In this document: positions 28,102 to 37,760 of the stretch, piece after piece
How the letters are laid out: every line of letters begins with the position of its first letter
How positions within the stretch are numbered: position 1 is the stretch's first letter
Assembly: GCF_000374045.1 (NCBI RefSeq)
Contig: NZ_KB893324.1
Coordinates: forward strand, 53,501 to 117,500
From: Segetibacter koreensis DSM 18137
GTDB taxonomy: Bacteria; Bacteroidota; Bacteroidia; Chitinophagales; Chitinophagaceae
Length of the DNA stretch: 64,000 nucleotides
Direction: 5' to 3'
The notes under the pieces: generated by a model
Seen by the model: the letters and a program-made list of their open reading frames with translations, nothing else
Database searches by the model: none
Told to the model about the DNA's origin: nothing
Program-made: the position numbers and the translations under genes

Positions 28102-28566
28102 AACTACAAAAATAAAAACAATAAAATGGTTATAACGTCAATAATAAACAAAGCAGGAAGTATAAAGGATTAATTAACTAACATTTTCAGATAAAATATT
28201 AGTAAAAACAGTAATTAAATGTATTGTTCCAATTAAGAGAAAGTCTTTTACGGAAGTGTCAGAATAGGAAGCTTGTAACAAAAGGATGGATAAATGATTG
28301 ACACCTAGTGTTTTAAGCTTTAAAAGGAATAAGATAGCGAACCCATTAACAATAATTATTGTAAAAGTGTGACTTTTTAGGGCATCCTTTTATCTTCTTC
28401 AATAGTTTAGTCTCTTAACTATACTCTTATTTTACATCACTGATTTAATAACAATGTAAAGAAATAAGATTAAAAATACATGGTTATATAAACAGAAGTT
28501 ATTAGAAAGGTCCTATTAATTCTAATTAAAAAAGTGTTATCCAAATCCTTTAAAATCAATATCTAT
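28102..28566. other. Divergent intergenic region, uvrA / ECF sigma factor
   Basis: No gene is seen in this AT-rich stretch. On the uvrA side lies a possible -7 element (28107-28114). On the sigma-factor side I find no housekeeping-type promoter, so it might use another sigma factor, possibly itself. Confidence 0.4.
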
Positions 28567-29148
28567 ATGAAAACATTATTACTTGCCCCTGACACACAAC
28601 TGATACAGGAATTTAAATACGGCAACAATAAAGCACTTGAAATTTTAGCATGGAGATACAAAGAAAAAATTTTTTCATCTATCCTTTTCCTTGTAAAAGA
28701 CAAATACCTCGCGGAAGACCTTTTTCAGGATACTTTTATAAAAATAATTGATACCATACGCAACGACAATTATACTGAAGAAGGAAAGTTTTTATCATAT
28801 GCCATACGAATTGCTCATAATCTTTGTGTAGATCATTTTAGAAAAGTAAAAAGAGTACAAATTGTAAATACAGGAGATCAGAATGAGTATTTTGAGATTT
28901 TTAATTCTTCTGAAGATGCTGTTGATAAAAATATCATCAGGGTACAAACAAGCGATCTCGTAAGGCAACTGCTTGATATGCTGCCTGAAGACCAGAGAGA
29001 AGTAATAGTATTACGACACTTTGCGGATCTTAGCTTCAAAGAAATTGCAGAAATGACTAATTGCAGTATAAATACCGCTTTAGGCCGCATGCGTTATGCC
29101 CTTACTAACATGCGCAGAATTCTTGCCGAGAAGCAGGTGGCTTTATAG
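28567..29148 (+). CDS. ECF-type RNA polymerase sigma factor
   Basis: This 193-residue protein is an extracytoplasmic-function sigma-70 factor. Region 2 covers about residues 25-95, with the core-binding DLFQDTFIKI (51-60) and the -10-recognition FLSYAIRIAHN. Region 4 (about 135-180) has the helix-turn-helix LSFKEIAEMTNCSINTALG. The ATG at 28567 gives a standard start; an in-frame codon at 28534 adds residues not seen in the family. No anti-sigma factor gene or FecR-type partner is adjacent, so its signal is not evident. Confidence 0.92.
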   Translation: MKTLLLAPDTQLIQEFKYGNNKALEILAWRYKEKIFSSILFLVKDKYLAEDLFQDTFIKIIDTIRNDNYTEEGKFLSYAIRIAHNLCVDHFRKVKRVQIVNTGDQNEYFEIFNSSEDAVDKNIIRVQTSDLVRQLLDMLPEDQREVIVLRHFADLSFKEIAEMTNCSINTALGRMRYALTNMRRILAEKQVAL

Positions 29149-29281
29149 ATATAGAGGAGATTTAAAAAAGAAACTCCTTATTGATTTTTAGAACAAATAG
29201 AAGAGGCAATGCATTAAAAGTTAACATGAAGAAATACATTTCGTCGTATTCAAACACTATCCAGCATCAAATAACTACTTC

Positions 29282-31252
29282 TTACCTGCTTTCAAACGTT
29301 TTTCTTACTGTTTCCAGGTGGTCGGTGAACTTTTTAATATCAGAATCATAACCATACTTTATATCGCTTAGCGGCTTGCCGGTAAGGTCAAGAAACATAT
29401 ACAAAGGCTGCGCATTAAATCCAAACTTTGTGACTTCGTAATCGAGATTTTTTTGACCAAGGGTTGTGATCTTTTCTCCATTTTTATTAGTGTATTGTTC
29501 GTTTTCAGGAAGTTCAGAAGATTCATCTACATAAAGACTTACTAATACAAAATTATCCTGTATTCTTTTCATCACTTGCGGATCGTCCCAAACTTCGGCT
29601 TCCATTTTTCTGCAGTTGGCACAACTGTGACCCGTAAAATCAAGCATTACCGGTTTATTTAACGCCTTAGCAGCAGCCATTCCTTCATCAAGATCAAAAT
29701 AAGCCGTCAACCCAAAAGGAGCATGTAATTTATCGGTGTACTTTTTAGGAGGTTGAGCCGCACTAGCTGTGCTACCGGAAGAGATTCCTGCTTTTTTCAA
29801 ATCGTCTAACTGGTATTTAATCTCATGCAAATTAAAATCCTGGGTACTGGGATGTGGCAGCCAGCCACCAATTCCTTTTAGCGGCGCGCCCCAAAGACCG
29901 GGAAATAAATACAGGGCAAAACAAAAAGATGCAATAGCCAGAAAAAATCTTGGTACACTTAAGTAAGGCATATCGCTATCGTGACTAAACTTTAATTTAC
30001 CAAGTAAATACAAGCCGAGTAAGCTAAAAATTACAATCCAGATAACAAGAAAAATATCCCGGTCGAGCAACCGCCAGTGATAAGCGAGGTCCACATTAGA
30101 TAGAAACTTCATTGCCAATGCCAGTTCTATAAACCCAAAACTTACCTTAACCGTATTTAGCCACCCCCCACTTTTGGGCAACGATTTGAGCATGGACGGA
30201 AAAAATGCAAACAAAGAAAACGGCAATGCCAGACCTAGCCCAAAGCCCAGCATTCCTAATATTGGGGCAGCACTAACTCCCTGTGTTGATGTCTGCCCTA
30301 ATAACGTACCTACAATGGGACCGGTACAACTAAAGCTAACAATAACGAGTGTAAGTGCCATAAAGAAAATTCCAGAAAATCCGCCTCTACTTGCCTTTTC
30401 ATCAGACTTATTAGCCCAACTGTTAGGCAGTGAAATATCAAATGCTCCAAAAAAAGAAATAGCAAAAACAATAAAGATGGCAAAAAACAGCAGGTTACTT
30501 ACAGGGTGTGTTGAAATATTATATAAAGTCTTGTCGCCAAAAATCAAAGTAAGGATTAGAGTTGGGATGGTATATATCAAAATGATAGACAAAGAATACC
30601 AAATCGCATTTCTTAAACCTTCAGATCTTGACTTACTTCTTTTTAAGAAGAAACTAACTGTAACCGGGACAAGAGGAAAAACACAAGGTGTTAATACAGC
30701 TAAAAGACCGGTAAGCAGGCAAAGCAAAAAATTTGACCAAAGAGAATTATTTGCAACAATAGTTGAAGAAAAAGTCAGTGGTGGAGCCGCCTTCACTTTT
30801 ATAGAAAAGCTTTCTTCGCCTCCGGGAAAAGCATCAGCCTGCCTTGCCAGCCATGTCACTGTACCTTTGATTACTGCGCTATCCTGTTTTCCAAGTTGCA
30901 ATGGCTGTTTCCATTCTACACTGTCCGTAAAGAATCTTACCGTCATTCCGCCTGTTGCCGAATCTTTAGACGTCTTTACATTTCCTTGCTCCGTTAAGCT
31001 GTCGCGAAGAAATTTTTTTGCTGTACTGTCAAAATCAACTGATGTTAAGAATACTTCATCAGGTAATTTTCTCTTTGCAGAATATACCTCGACATTAGGT
31101 TGAACTTTTGCTTTTATAGAAATAAAAGCCCGGCCTGAGTCATCACGCTGAGATGAAAAACTAAACTGCACAGGCTTAGTTACCTGTGCAGTCGTTGTAA
31201 GTGAAATTAAAAAAACTGTTATAAGAAAAAATGCCTTAAAAAAATTTGTCAT
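29282..31252 (-). CDS. DsbD-type thiol:disulfide interchange protein
   Basis: This 656-residue inner-membrane protein carries electrons from cytoplasmic thioredoxin to the periplasm. Domains in order: signal peptide (1-22), a DsbD-alpha-like domain (about 24-165), an eight-helix membrane domain with Cys190 (LTPCVFPLVP) and a second Cys in SFSCTGPIVG, and a C-terminal thioredoxin-like domain with a CxxC (GHSCANC) near residue 557. The alpha-like domain lacks the catalytic cysteine pair; the block aligned with it reads WLARQADAFPGG. The small gene upstream supplies a domain that has both cysteines. The two genes are 17 bases apart on the same strand. Confidence 0.88.
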   Translation of the reverse strand: MTNFFKAFFLITVFLISLTTTAQVTKPVQFSFSSQRDDSGRAFISIKAKVQPNVEVYSAKRKLPDEVFLTSVDFDSTAKKFLRDSLTEQGNVKTSKDSATGGMTVRFFTDSVEWKQPLQLGKQDSAVIKGTVTWLARQADAFPGGEESFSIKVKAAPPLTFSSTIVANNSLWSNFLLCLLTGLLAVLTPCVFPLVPVTVSFFLKRSKSRSEGLRNAIWYSLSIILIYTIPTLILTLIFGDKTLYNISTHPVSNLLFFAIFIVFAISFFGAFDISLPNSWANKSDEKASRGGFSGIFFMALTLVIVSFSCTGPIVGTLLGQTSTQGVSAAPILGMLGFGLGLALPFSLFAFFPSMLKSLPKSGGWLNTVKVSFGFIELALAMKFLSNVDLAYHWRLLDRDIFLVIWIVIFSLLGLYLLGKLKFSHDSDMPYLSVPRFFLAIASFCFALYLFPGLWGAPLKGIGGWLPHPSTQDFNLHEIKYQLDDLKKAGISSGSTASAAQPPKKYTDKLHAPFGLTAYFDLDEGMAAAKALNKPVMLDFTGHSCANCRKMEAEVWDDPQVMKRIQDNFVLVSLYVDESSELPENEQYTNKNGEKITTLGQKNLDYEVTKFGFNAQPLYMFLDLTGKPLSDIKYGYDSDIKKFTDHLETVRKTFESR

Positions 31253-31269
31253 TGCTGCAGTTATTGGTA

Positions 31270-31716
31270 TTACAAAGAAACATTAAATGATTTCTTTGTT
31301 GGTGGCAGGCATTGACTGTCGTCACAAGTCATATATTCAACCGTTACATTTACGTTGGTTTTTACATTACCTCTTACTTTCACAGCCTGCACAAAATCAA
31401 CTTTATCTCCATAATATTTTACTTTGGTCTCAAAAAGCTTGTCATAATTCTCCTTAAGCTTTCCTATTTCCTTAACAGCACCGTCAAAAGTCAGCAATGG
31501 ATTTTTAGTAAATTTAAAACTAGTGGCCACCGGCCCGCCCTCGCCAGTATTTTGGGAATAGATATGCCACGGTTTAGGTAATGTAGCTGTTAACACTACT
31601 TCATATCCGTTTGCCTTTTTCCGGCTTGTAGCAGTCCATTTGACAGGATCCTTTAATTGAGCCATTGCATTGAAAACGAACAAGGCACCAACAATAAAGC
31701 ATATAATTTTACGCAT
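31270..31716 (-). CDS. Stand-alone DsbD N-terminal (alpha) domain protein
   Basis: This 148-residue protein has a signal peptide (likely cleavage after AMAQ, residue 20) and one DsbD-alpha domain. Its catalytic cysteine pair is Cys131 and Cys136 (TCDDSQCLPP), the same arrangement as in DsbD. It lies directly upstream of the dsbD-like gene, whose own alpha-like domain lacks this pair. The protein probably acts in the periplasm as the soluble thiol carrier between the membrane domain and client proteins such as cytochrome c maturation factors. Confidence 0.85.
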   Translation of the reverse strand: MRKIICFIVGALFVFNAMAQLKDPVKWTATSRKKANGYEVVLTATLPKPWHIYSQNTGEGGPVATSFKFTKNPLLTFDGAVKEIGKLKENYDKLFETKVKYYGDKVDFVQAVKVRGNVKTNVNVTVEYMTCDDSQCLPPTKKSFNVSL

Positions 31717-31769
31717 AACTTTCTCTTTATTTATCTATGCTACAATTACAATTAGCACACCGTTTTTTG

Positions 31770-32429
31770 TTAATTCAAACCTAAGAGCTTAAAAACATGA
31801 ATTCCATCTTTATTACCTAAAGCAGTAGATATTGCTCTTTCAGGATGTGGCATTAGTCCAACAACGTTTTTTTGTTTATTGCTTATACCGGCAATATTTC
31901 GTAAAGCTCCATTGGGATTACTCAAAGGTTCTATATTGCCCTTTTCATCACAGTAGCGAAAAACAACCTGTTGATTTGATTCTAATTCATCAAGCACATC
32001 GTCTTCGGCGTAATATCTTCCTTCACCGTGAGCGACGGGGATCTTTAAAGGAGTTTGATCGCTACCGATCATATAAACATTTTTACATACAAATTGTTGC
32101 TGCGCGTTTTGCAAAAGAACACCGGGTAATAGGCCACTTTCACATAAAATCTGGAACCCGTTGCATACCCCTAAAACTTTACCTCCTTTGTTTGCAAACT
32201 CTATAACGCTTTGCATCATGGGACTAAAACGGGCGATAGCACCGCATCGCAAGTAATCACCATAAGAGAAACCTCCGGGCAAGACAATGCAATCGTCTGT
32301 AGAAAACATACTAATGTCTTTGTCTTTATGCCAAAGCATTATCACCTCTTTCCCCAGCTCGTCCTGCAATGCATCTTTCATATCCCTGTCGCAATTAGAG
32401 CCTGGAAAAACAACAATTCCAAATTTCAT
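31770..32429 (-). CDS. purQ: Phosphoribosylformylglycinamidine synthase subunit PurQ
   Basis: PurQ is the glutaminase subunit of the small-type FGAM synthase (PurLQS) in purine synthesis. The 219-residue class I amidotransferase has the nucleophile Cys89 (GVCNGFQ) and the catalytic His-Glu in the C-terminal LMPHPERA block. The oxyanion region [11 protein letters not shown] is intact. The ATG at 32429 gives the usual [13 protein letters not shown] start; the frame stays open 27 bases further upstream. purS and purL are not adjacent. Confidence 0.95.
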   Translation of the reverse strand: MKFGIVVFPGSNCDRDMKDALQDELGKEVIMLWHKDKDISMFSTDDCIVLPGGFSYGDYLRCGAIARFSPMMQSVIEFANKGGKVLGVCNGFQILCESGLLPGVLLQNAQQQFVCKNVYMIGSDQTPLKIPVAHGEGRYYAEDDVLDELESNQQVVFRYCDEKGNIEPLSNPNGALRNIAGISNKQKNVVGLMPHPERAISTALGNKDGIHVFKLLGLN

Positions 32430-32546
32430 AATAACTTTTATAATTATAAAAAGCAAAGGTAAATATCGAAATCTAAATAGTCTTTTAATATTTGAAAAGC
32501 CAGGATGAGAGAAAAGTTATAATCATTCAGCTATAACCAGTCGTTT

Positions 32547-33527
32547 TTATTTAATTAACTGCCAGTTTTTTACAATAGCTAAACAAATCAAGCCCCAAAA
32601 TAAAAGAGCAGGGATCGTATTTCTTTTAGGCGTAAGAAAACCTTTGGCAATTAGGGGGCTTGCAGGAACTATGCATAAAATTAAACTTTCAATACCGGCA
32701 TTTTTATTTATAAAAGGTATTGGCAGCAATACAAAAAGCATAGCAAGTAATACTACCCAATTTTTTCTTACCTGTATAAGTAATCTCCGTTTTTCCTGTT
32801 GCCAATAAAACAAGCCTATTAATAAAATAATTATTATTAATCCGACAGTAATAAAAAACATGATTTTATTTTGAATATCAGGAAGATTAAACTGCCATAG
32901 TGGAATGTATTTTTTTATAGAGAGCAGGTTGTCGGTTAAATAGAGATATGAAACAAGCAGGTAAAATGGAAAAACAACACCCATTAGCAATACAACAAAT
33001 TCAGCAATTATAAAAGGTCGAAGCACCATGACTGCAAAAAAAGCTACCGGTATAAGTAAGGCCGATGGATGATATAATAGGATGCTTATGCCTGTAAGAA
33101 GACCAATATCGAACAATAAGGTTTTAGGATTAGGACTGTTGTATAATCTAACTGTCTTTGCAAAAAACCATATTAAAATCGGGTTAATAATAAGTGCAGG
33201 AGTAACGGCGCTCCATTCTTTAAAAACTCCGGAAAGCAAAATGTAAACCATGGCTGGCAAATAGTTAACCTTGCTAAACATTCGGTGGTCAGTAAAAAGA
33301 TGATTTAGTCTTAATGCAGGTAATATAATAAAGGCATGGTAAATAAAAACAAGGATAGACGGCGCTAGTTGAACAACATAATTATTTAAAAAAGTTGAAA
33401 GCAGGCCATCGTCATTCTTTGCATATACAATGGGAGTATCAACAAAGAAATGACTATGAACGACAATGCTCAATACAATAAGCCAAAAAATTGTAGCCGG
33501 AGACCGGTCTTTAAATAGGATAACCAC
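32547..33527 (-). CDS. DUF6427-family polytopic membrane protein
   Basis: This 326-residue protein has about nine to ten hydrophobic helices. The beginning (FKDRSPATIFWLIVLS, then HSHFF) is characteristic of the Bacteroidota family known as DUF6427, whose function is not established. In many genomes of the phylum it lies near cell-division or purine genes; here its neighbours are purQ and a secreted protein. It sits 24 bases downstream of the secreted-protein gene on the same strand, so they may be co-transcribed. Confidence 0.8.
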   Translation of the reverse strand: MVILFKDRSPATIFWLIVLSIVVHSHFFVDTPIVYAKNDDGLLSTFLNNYVVQLAPSILVFIYHAFIILPALRLNHLFTDHRMFSKVNYLPAMVYILLSGVFKEWSAVTPALIINPILIWFFAKTVRLYNSPNPKTLLFDIGLLTGISILLYHPSALLIPVAFFAVMVLRPFIIAEFVVLLMGVVFPFYLLVSYLYLTDNLLSIKKYIPLWQFNLPDIQNKIMFFITVGLIIIILLIGLFYWQQEKRRLLIQVRKNWVVLLAMLFVLLPIPFINKNAGIESLILCIVPASPLIAKGFLTPKRNTIPALLFWGLICLAIVKNWQLIK

Positions 33528-33551
33528 GCTTTATTCTGACAGGTTTTTCTT

Positions 33552-35063
33552 CTATAAATCTAACCGTGCAAAACAAAGGTAATTTCGGTACAAACACGGG
33601 AAAATTATTTGCCGGCTGCCAATTTGTTTTCCGTATCGGGCCATAAAGTCGTAACCTTGGTCAAGATTTTTCAATGTCGGGTTACGTGTTATTTGTCCTG
33701 CAGGTGAGATACTTTGATCTGATAATAACTGAGTCCTTCTTTCCTGTTGATTAAATAAAAAATGCAGCTGGTCACCTGTATTTACAAGAGAATAGCCAAT
33801 AAAGGCGTCGGTTTCATCATCATACTGGTTTTTATTTAAGACATTACTCCAGCTGATCTTTCCACTGCTGTCAAATGAAAAAACAGCAATATTCTGAGCA
33901 TTGTAGCGAACACTCTGCCCAAAGCTATTATACCGGTACCAGGGATAACCGTATCCGTAAGGACTAAACATATAATAATCCATTGGACGTAAAAAAGGAG
34001 AACCATACAAATAATCGTAGCGGTTGTAAGCTCCGCCCCTTCCGGTACTAAAAAAAGATTCTGCAGAAAGCAAAAAACCACCGTCTTTTCTTACGATCAT
34101 GTTTCTGATAAAAAAGTCGTTGAAGGCTGTCTTTACACTATTATCTCCTTTTGCATCGTTTCGCAAATTTTCATCAAATTGCACAACAGATGTTGTCTTT
34201 ACAGAATCTGAAAATTTATCCCAGATACAGGTAAAAAGCCCTTCAATGTTTCCGCGTCGCGATTTACTGTAAAAAGAAGAAATAATATAACGCTTGTTGA
34301 AATTATCCACCTTTAGCCTTACGTCATCCAGACTCTGGTTGTTTAGATTTATCTGGTTGTCTTTAACCTGTGCAGTTCCATACTTCTTTGTAAGCAAATA
34401 TAATTTTTGAACCTTATCATTTTCCTGCCCCTGAACTGCTCTTAAAAATGAAAAATCACCTTCATTATCTAGTGAGAACTCGGTTAGGTAATCGTGTTTG
34501 CCAGGCATAGAAACATTCACAAACTGCTTTTCTTTTTTCTCAAGATCTTTATTGTACAAAACGGTTGTAACTACATAATTATCGTCATTTTTACTGTTGA
34601 TTTTAAATAGACCGATATATTGTTTATCATCACTATTTATGACAGAATAGATTTTATTGCTAGCCAGAAAACTTATTTCAGTAGTATCCATTGTAACAGG
34701 TTTTCCCTGAATTTTTGCATTAGCATCAAGCCTGGCAGCCATAGAATAAACAACGTTCCGTTTTTGATATTGGTAAAACATGTAGCAAAAATCAGGATAA
34801 GCCAAAAAATCGGCATTGATAATCCTGTCAGGTAAAAAATCAAGTTTCACTCTTTCTTTTTGCTTCATATCCATATCGTAAACACTGATAACATAAGAGC
34901 TCCTCAGATTTTTATAAATAAGAATATTACTGCCGATCTTTCCAATTATTTCAAAATCCGTTTGCCTGTAGTCATTTCTGTCGGGTTCGCTATAAATTAC
35001 ATGCTGAGCATTTGCAACACAAAAAGTTAACAAAAACACTAAACCAGCCACAATTCTTTTCAT
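33552..35063 (-). CDS. Secreted protein of unknown function
   Basis: This 503-residue protein has a clear signal peptide (MKRIVAGLVFLLTFCVANAQ, cut after residue 20) and no further membrane segment. The mature part alternates short strands and turns, as in a beta-propeller or other all-beta domain. A tyrosine/glycine-rich stretch lies at about residues 345-390. I recognise no named family, though long proteins of this kind occur in Chitinophagaceae. It is probably exported to the periplasm or outer-membrane surface. It precedes the DUF6427 gene by 24 bases. Confidence 0.78.
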   Translation of the reverse strand: MKRIVAGLVFLLTFCVANAQHVIYSEPDRNDYRQTDFEIIGKIGSNILIYKNLRSSYVISVYDMDMKQKERVKLDFLPDRIINADFLAYPDFCYMFYQYQKRNVVYSMAARLDANAKIQGKPVTMDTTEISFLASNKIYSVINSDDKQYIGLFKINSKNDDNYVVTTVLYNKDLEKKEKQFVNVSMPGKHDYLTEFSLDNEGDFSFLRAVQGQENDKVQKLYLLTKKYGTAQVKDNQINLNNQSLDDVRLKVDNFNKRYIISSFYSKSRRGNIEGLFTCIWDKFSDSVKTTSVVQFDENLRNDAKGDNSVKTAFNDFFIRNMIVRKDGGFLLSAESFFSTGRGGAYNRYDYLYGSPFLRPMDYYMFSPYGYGYPWYRYNSFGQSVRYNAQNIAVFSFDSSGKISWSNVLNKNQYDDETDAFIGYSLVNTGDQLHFLFNQQERRTQLLSDQSISPAGQITRNPTLKNLDQGYDFMARYGKQIGSRQIIFPCLYRNYLCFARLDL

Positions 35064-35272
35064 ACGGTCTGTAATGATTTATATGCTAACAAATGTAAGC
35101 TTTGAATTTATGAATTTATCCAATAAAATCCTAACGTCAGGCATTTCTTATAAATTAAAAACGCAAGTAGGAAGAATTAACCAAATGTTTAATTTTGATA
35201 AAAGGATTATAGAAATTACTTAGTAAAAAAACTTTTTACATATACATTTGCTACTATTTCTTTATTAACTTT

Positions 35273-37261
35273 TTGACCGTGTCCAAGAATATTAACAAGG
35301 TTACGACAGCTGGGTTATTAATTGCATTAGGCATTATATATGGCGATATCGGTACTTCTCCTCTATATGTTTTTAATGCCATTATAAATGGGCGTGTAAT
35401 AAATGAAGAGCTGATACTTGGCTCTCTCTCCTGTATTATTTGGACGCTTACTTTACAAACTACAGTAAAATATGTAATCCTTACGTTAAAAGCAGATAAC
35501 AATGGAGAAGGCGGTATTTTTAGTTTGTATGCCCTGGTACGGCGACGACGAAAATGGTTGGTAATGCCTGCCACAATTGGTGGAGCGTCGTTACTTGCAG
35601 ATGGTATTATAACCCCGCCAGTTTCTGTTACATCCGCGGTAGAAGGCCTAAAACAAATACCAGGACTTGGTGGCATTGAAACTTTTACAATTGTAGTAAT
35701 TGTACTTGCTATACTCAGCATGTTGTTTTTTATGCAACAATTTGGAACTTTAACTATTGGTAAAATGTTTGGTCCTATCATGTTTGTGTGGTTTGCGATG
35801 TTGGCTGTTTTAGGAAGTTATCATATATCTGACGATGTTGGAATTTTAAAAGCTCTTAGCCCTCACTATGCTATTAAATTACTAACCCTTTACCCTAAAG
35901 GTTTCTGGATACTGGGCGCTGTTTTCCTTTGCACGACTGGGGCAGAGGCACTTTATAGTGACATGGGACATTGTGGCCGTGGCAACATCAGAATTTCATG
36001 GATTTACGTAAAGTCTGCATTGATACTAAACTACTTTGGTCAAGGCGCCTGGCTGCTCAACAATTATAATCATGTAAGAATAGATTCAAGTCTCGAGGGA
36101 AGTATTAATCCTTTTTACGGATTAATGCCGCACTGGTTCTTATTACCAGGCATTTTTATCGCAACTGCAGCAGCTATTATAGCAAGCCAGGCTCTCATAT
36201 CCGGTTCTTTCACGTTAATAAGTGAGTCTATGCGGCTGAATTTATGGCCAAAAATGAAGATCAATTATCCGACAGAAGAAAAAGGGCAATTATACATTCC
36301 CGGCATAAACCTGTTGTTATTTGTTGGTTGCTGTGGTATTACTCTCTACTTTCAGAAATCGAGCAACATGGAGGCGGCTTATGGCTTAGCCATTACGCTT
36401 TGCATGATTAGCACCTCTATTCTTTTTGCTAATTTTTTAATAAGCAGGCGGACATTACCGGTATTGATTTATGTATACCTCGCCGTTTATTTATCTATTG
36501 AAATTTCATTTTTAATAGCAAACCTTGAAAAGTTTCCGCACGGTGGTTTCGTAACACTGATAGTTGGAGGAGGATTATTTGCAGTTATGTATGTATGGTT
36601 TCGCAGTCGCCGCATCAAAAATCGTTATATTGAATTTGTGCGGCTCGAGCATTATATACCACAGATACAGGAACTGAGTAATGATAAAACTGTTCCAAAA
36701 TTTGCTACTCACCTTGTTTATATGACAAGTGCCAATAATCCAAAAGAAATTGAACATAAAATCATTTACTCGATATTAAACAGAAAACCAAAACGTGCAG
36801 ATATATATTGGTTTGTACATGTAGACGTTTTAGATGACCCGTATACATCAGAGTACACTGTTTCTCACATTATTCCGAACGATATTATCAGGGTAGAATT
36901 TCGACTGGGCTTTAGAGTAGCGCAAAGAATGAACCTGATGTTTCGTAATGTGGTAGCAGACCTTGTTGCCAACAAAGAAGTAAATATTACCAGCCGGTAT
37001 GAAAGCCTCGAAAGAAACAATGTTGCCGGAGATTTTCAGTTTGTTGTTATGGAAAAATACCTCAGCCAGGATAATGAGCTTCCCTTCATCGAGAAATTAA
37101 TTATGAAAGCGTACTTCTTTATAAAAGAAATAAGCCTTACTGAAGAAAGGGGTTTTGGTCTTGACCCCAGCAATGTTATTGTTGAAAAATTCCCATTAAT
37201 TGTTGCTCCTGTTTCCAGCATCAAGCTAAAACGAATTCACAACCAATACGAAGAAGTGTAA
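35273..37261 (+). CDS. kup: KUP-family potassium uptake protein
   Basis: This 662-residue protein is a K+/H+ symporter of the KUP/HAK/KT family. The diagnostic GDIGTSPLY motif is at residues 24-32 and about twelve membrane helices follow, with a C-terminal cytoplasmic domain from about 460. No ATG is available: a stop at 35267 closes the frame, and the first candidates are TTG 35273 and GTG 35279. Translation therefore starts at a non-ATG codon. A rhodanese gene follows 10 bases after its stop, probably in the same transcript. Confidence 0.93.
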   Translation: MTVSKNINKVTTAGLLIALGIIYGDIGTSPLYVFNAIINGRVINEELILGSLSCIIWTLTLQTTVKYVILTLKADNNGEGGIFSLYALVRRRRKWLVMPATIGGASLLADGIITPPVSVTSAVEGLKQIPGLGGIETFTIVVIVLAILSMLFFMQQFGTLTIGKMFGPIMFVWFAMLAVLGSYHISDDVGILKALSPHYAIKLLTLYPKGFWILGAVFLCTTGAEALYSDMGHCGRGNIRISWIYVKSALILNYFGQGAWLLNNYNHVRIDSSLEGSINPFYGLMPHWFLLPGIFIATAAAIIASQALISGSFTLISESMRLNLWPKMKINYPTEEKGQLYIPGINLLLFVGCCGITLYFQKSSNMEAAYGLAITLCMISTSILFANFLISRRTLPVLIYVYLAVYLSIEISFLIANLEKFPHGGFVTLIVGGGLFAVMYVWFRSRRIKNRYIEFVRLEHYIPQIQELSNDKTVPKFATHLVYMTSANNPKEIEHKIIYSILNRKPKRADIYWFVHVDVLDDPYTSEYTVSHIIPNDIIRVEFRLGFRVAQRMNLMFRNVVADLVANKEVNITSRYESLERNNVAGDFQFVVMEKYLSQDNELPFIEKLIMKAYFFIKEISLTEERGFGLDPSNVIVEKFPLIVAPVSSIKLKRIHNQYEEV

Positions 37262-37271
37262 GAGGGTAAAG

Positions 37272-37562
37272 ATGCAACAGATTTCAGCAAAACAATTACA
37301 GAAAAAACTTGCAGAAGGGGAAGATTTTTTTCTGTTAGATGTAAGAGAAAAATCCGAACATGAAGAATTTAATATAGGGGGTAAATTAATTCCACTAGAC
37401 CAGATTATACGAAAAGCTGTAGAGATACCAATGGAAAAACCTGTAATAGTGTATTGCCAGAAAGGCGTTCGAAGTCAAATCGCTATTCAAAGATTAGAGC
37501 AAAAATTTAATTTTGCTAACCTTATTAATTTAGCAGGTGGTATACAGAACTGGACCTTTTAA
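37272..37562 (+). CDS. Rhodanese-like sulfurtransferase domain protein
   Basis: This 96-residue protein is a single rhodanese domain. The active-site loop is YCQKGVRS with Cys62, and the DVRE motif (23-26) and the GGIQNW ending are typical of GlpE/PspE-like proteins. It could move sulfane sulfur between small thiols or proteins in the cytoplasm. It follows kup by 10 bases. A link to potassium transport is not obvious. Confidence 0.92.
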   Translation: MQQISAKQLQKKLAEGEDFFLLDVREKSEHEEFNIGGKLIPLDQIIRKAVEIPMEKPVIVYCQKGVRSQIAIQRLEQKFNFANLINLAGGIQNWTF

Positions 37563-37760
37563 TTTATTTAAAATACTTTTTTGTACCAACTGTAGGAATC
37601 ATTTCAACACTATGGGAGGCAAACTTTAATAACAAGCTTTTATTGAGCCTTTCTTATTGTTTGTATTTTTTCTGATGAATATGTAAGTAGTATAGTTTAC
37701 GTCTAAGACAGAAAGATAGTTGTATAAATTAAGTTCACATTTTTATCAGTTTAAAACGCC

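Noticed and set aside
30174..31103. 309-codon plus-strand frame
   Set aside because: It is fully antisense to the dsbD-like gene, whose domains and cysteines are clear; the frame is a by-product of codon bias.
35254..35781. 175-codon minus-strand frame
   Set aside because: Antisense to the well-conserved start of kup; no protein features.
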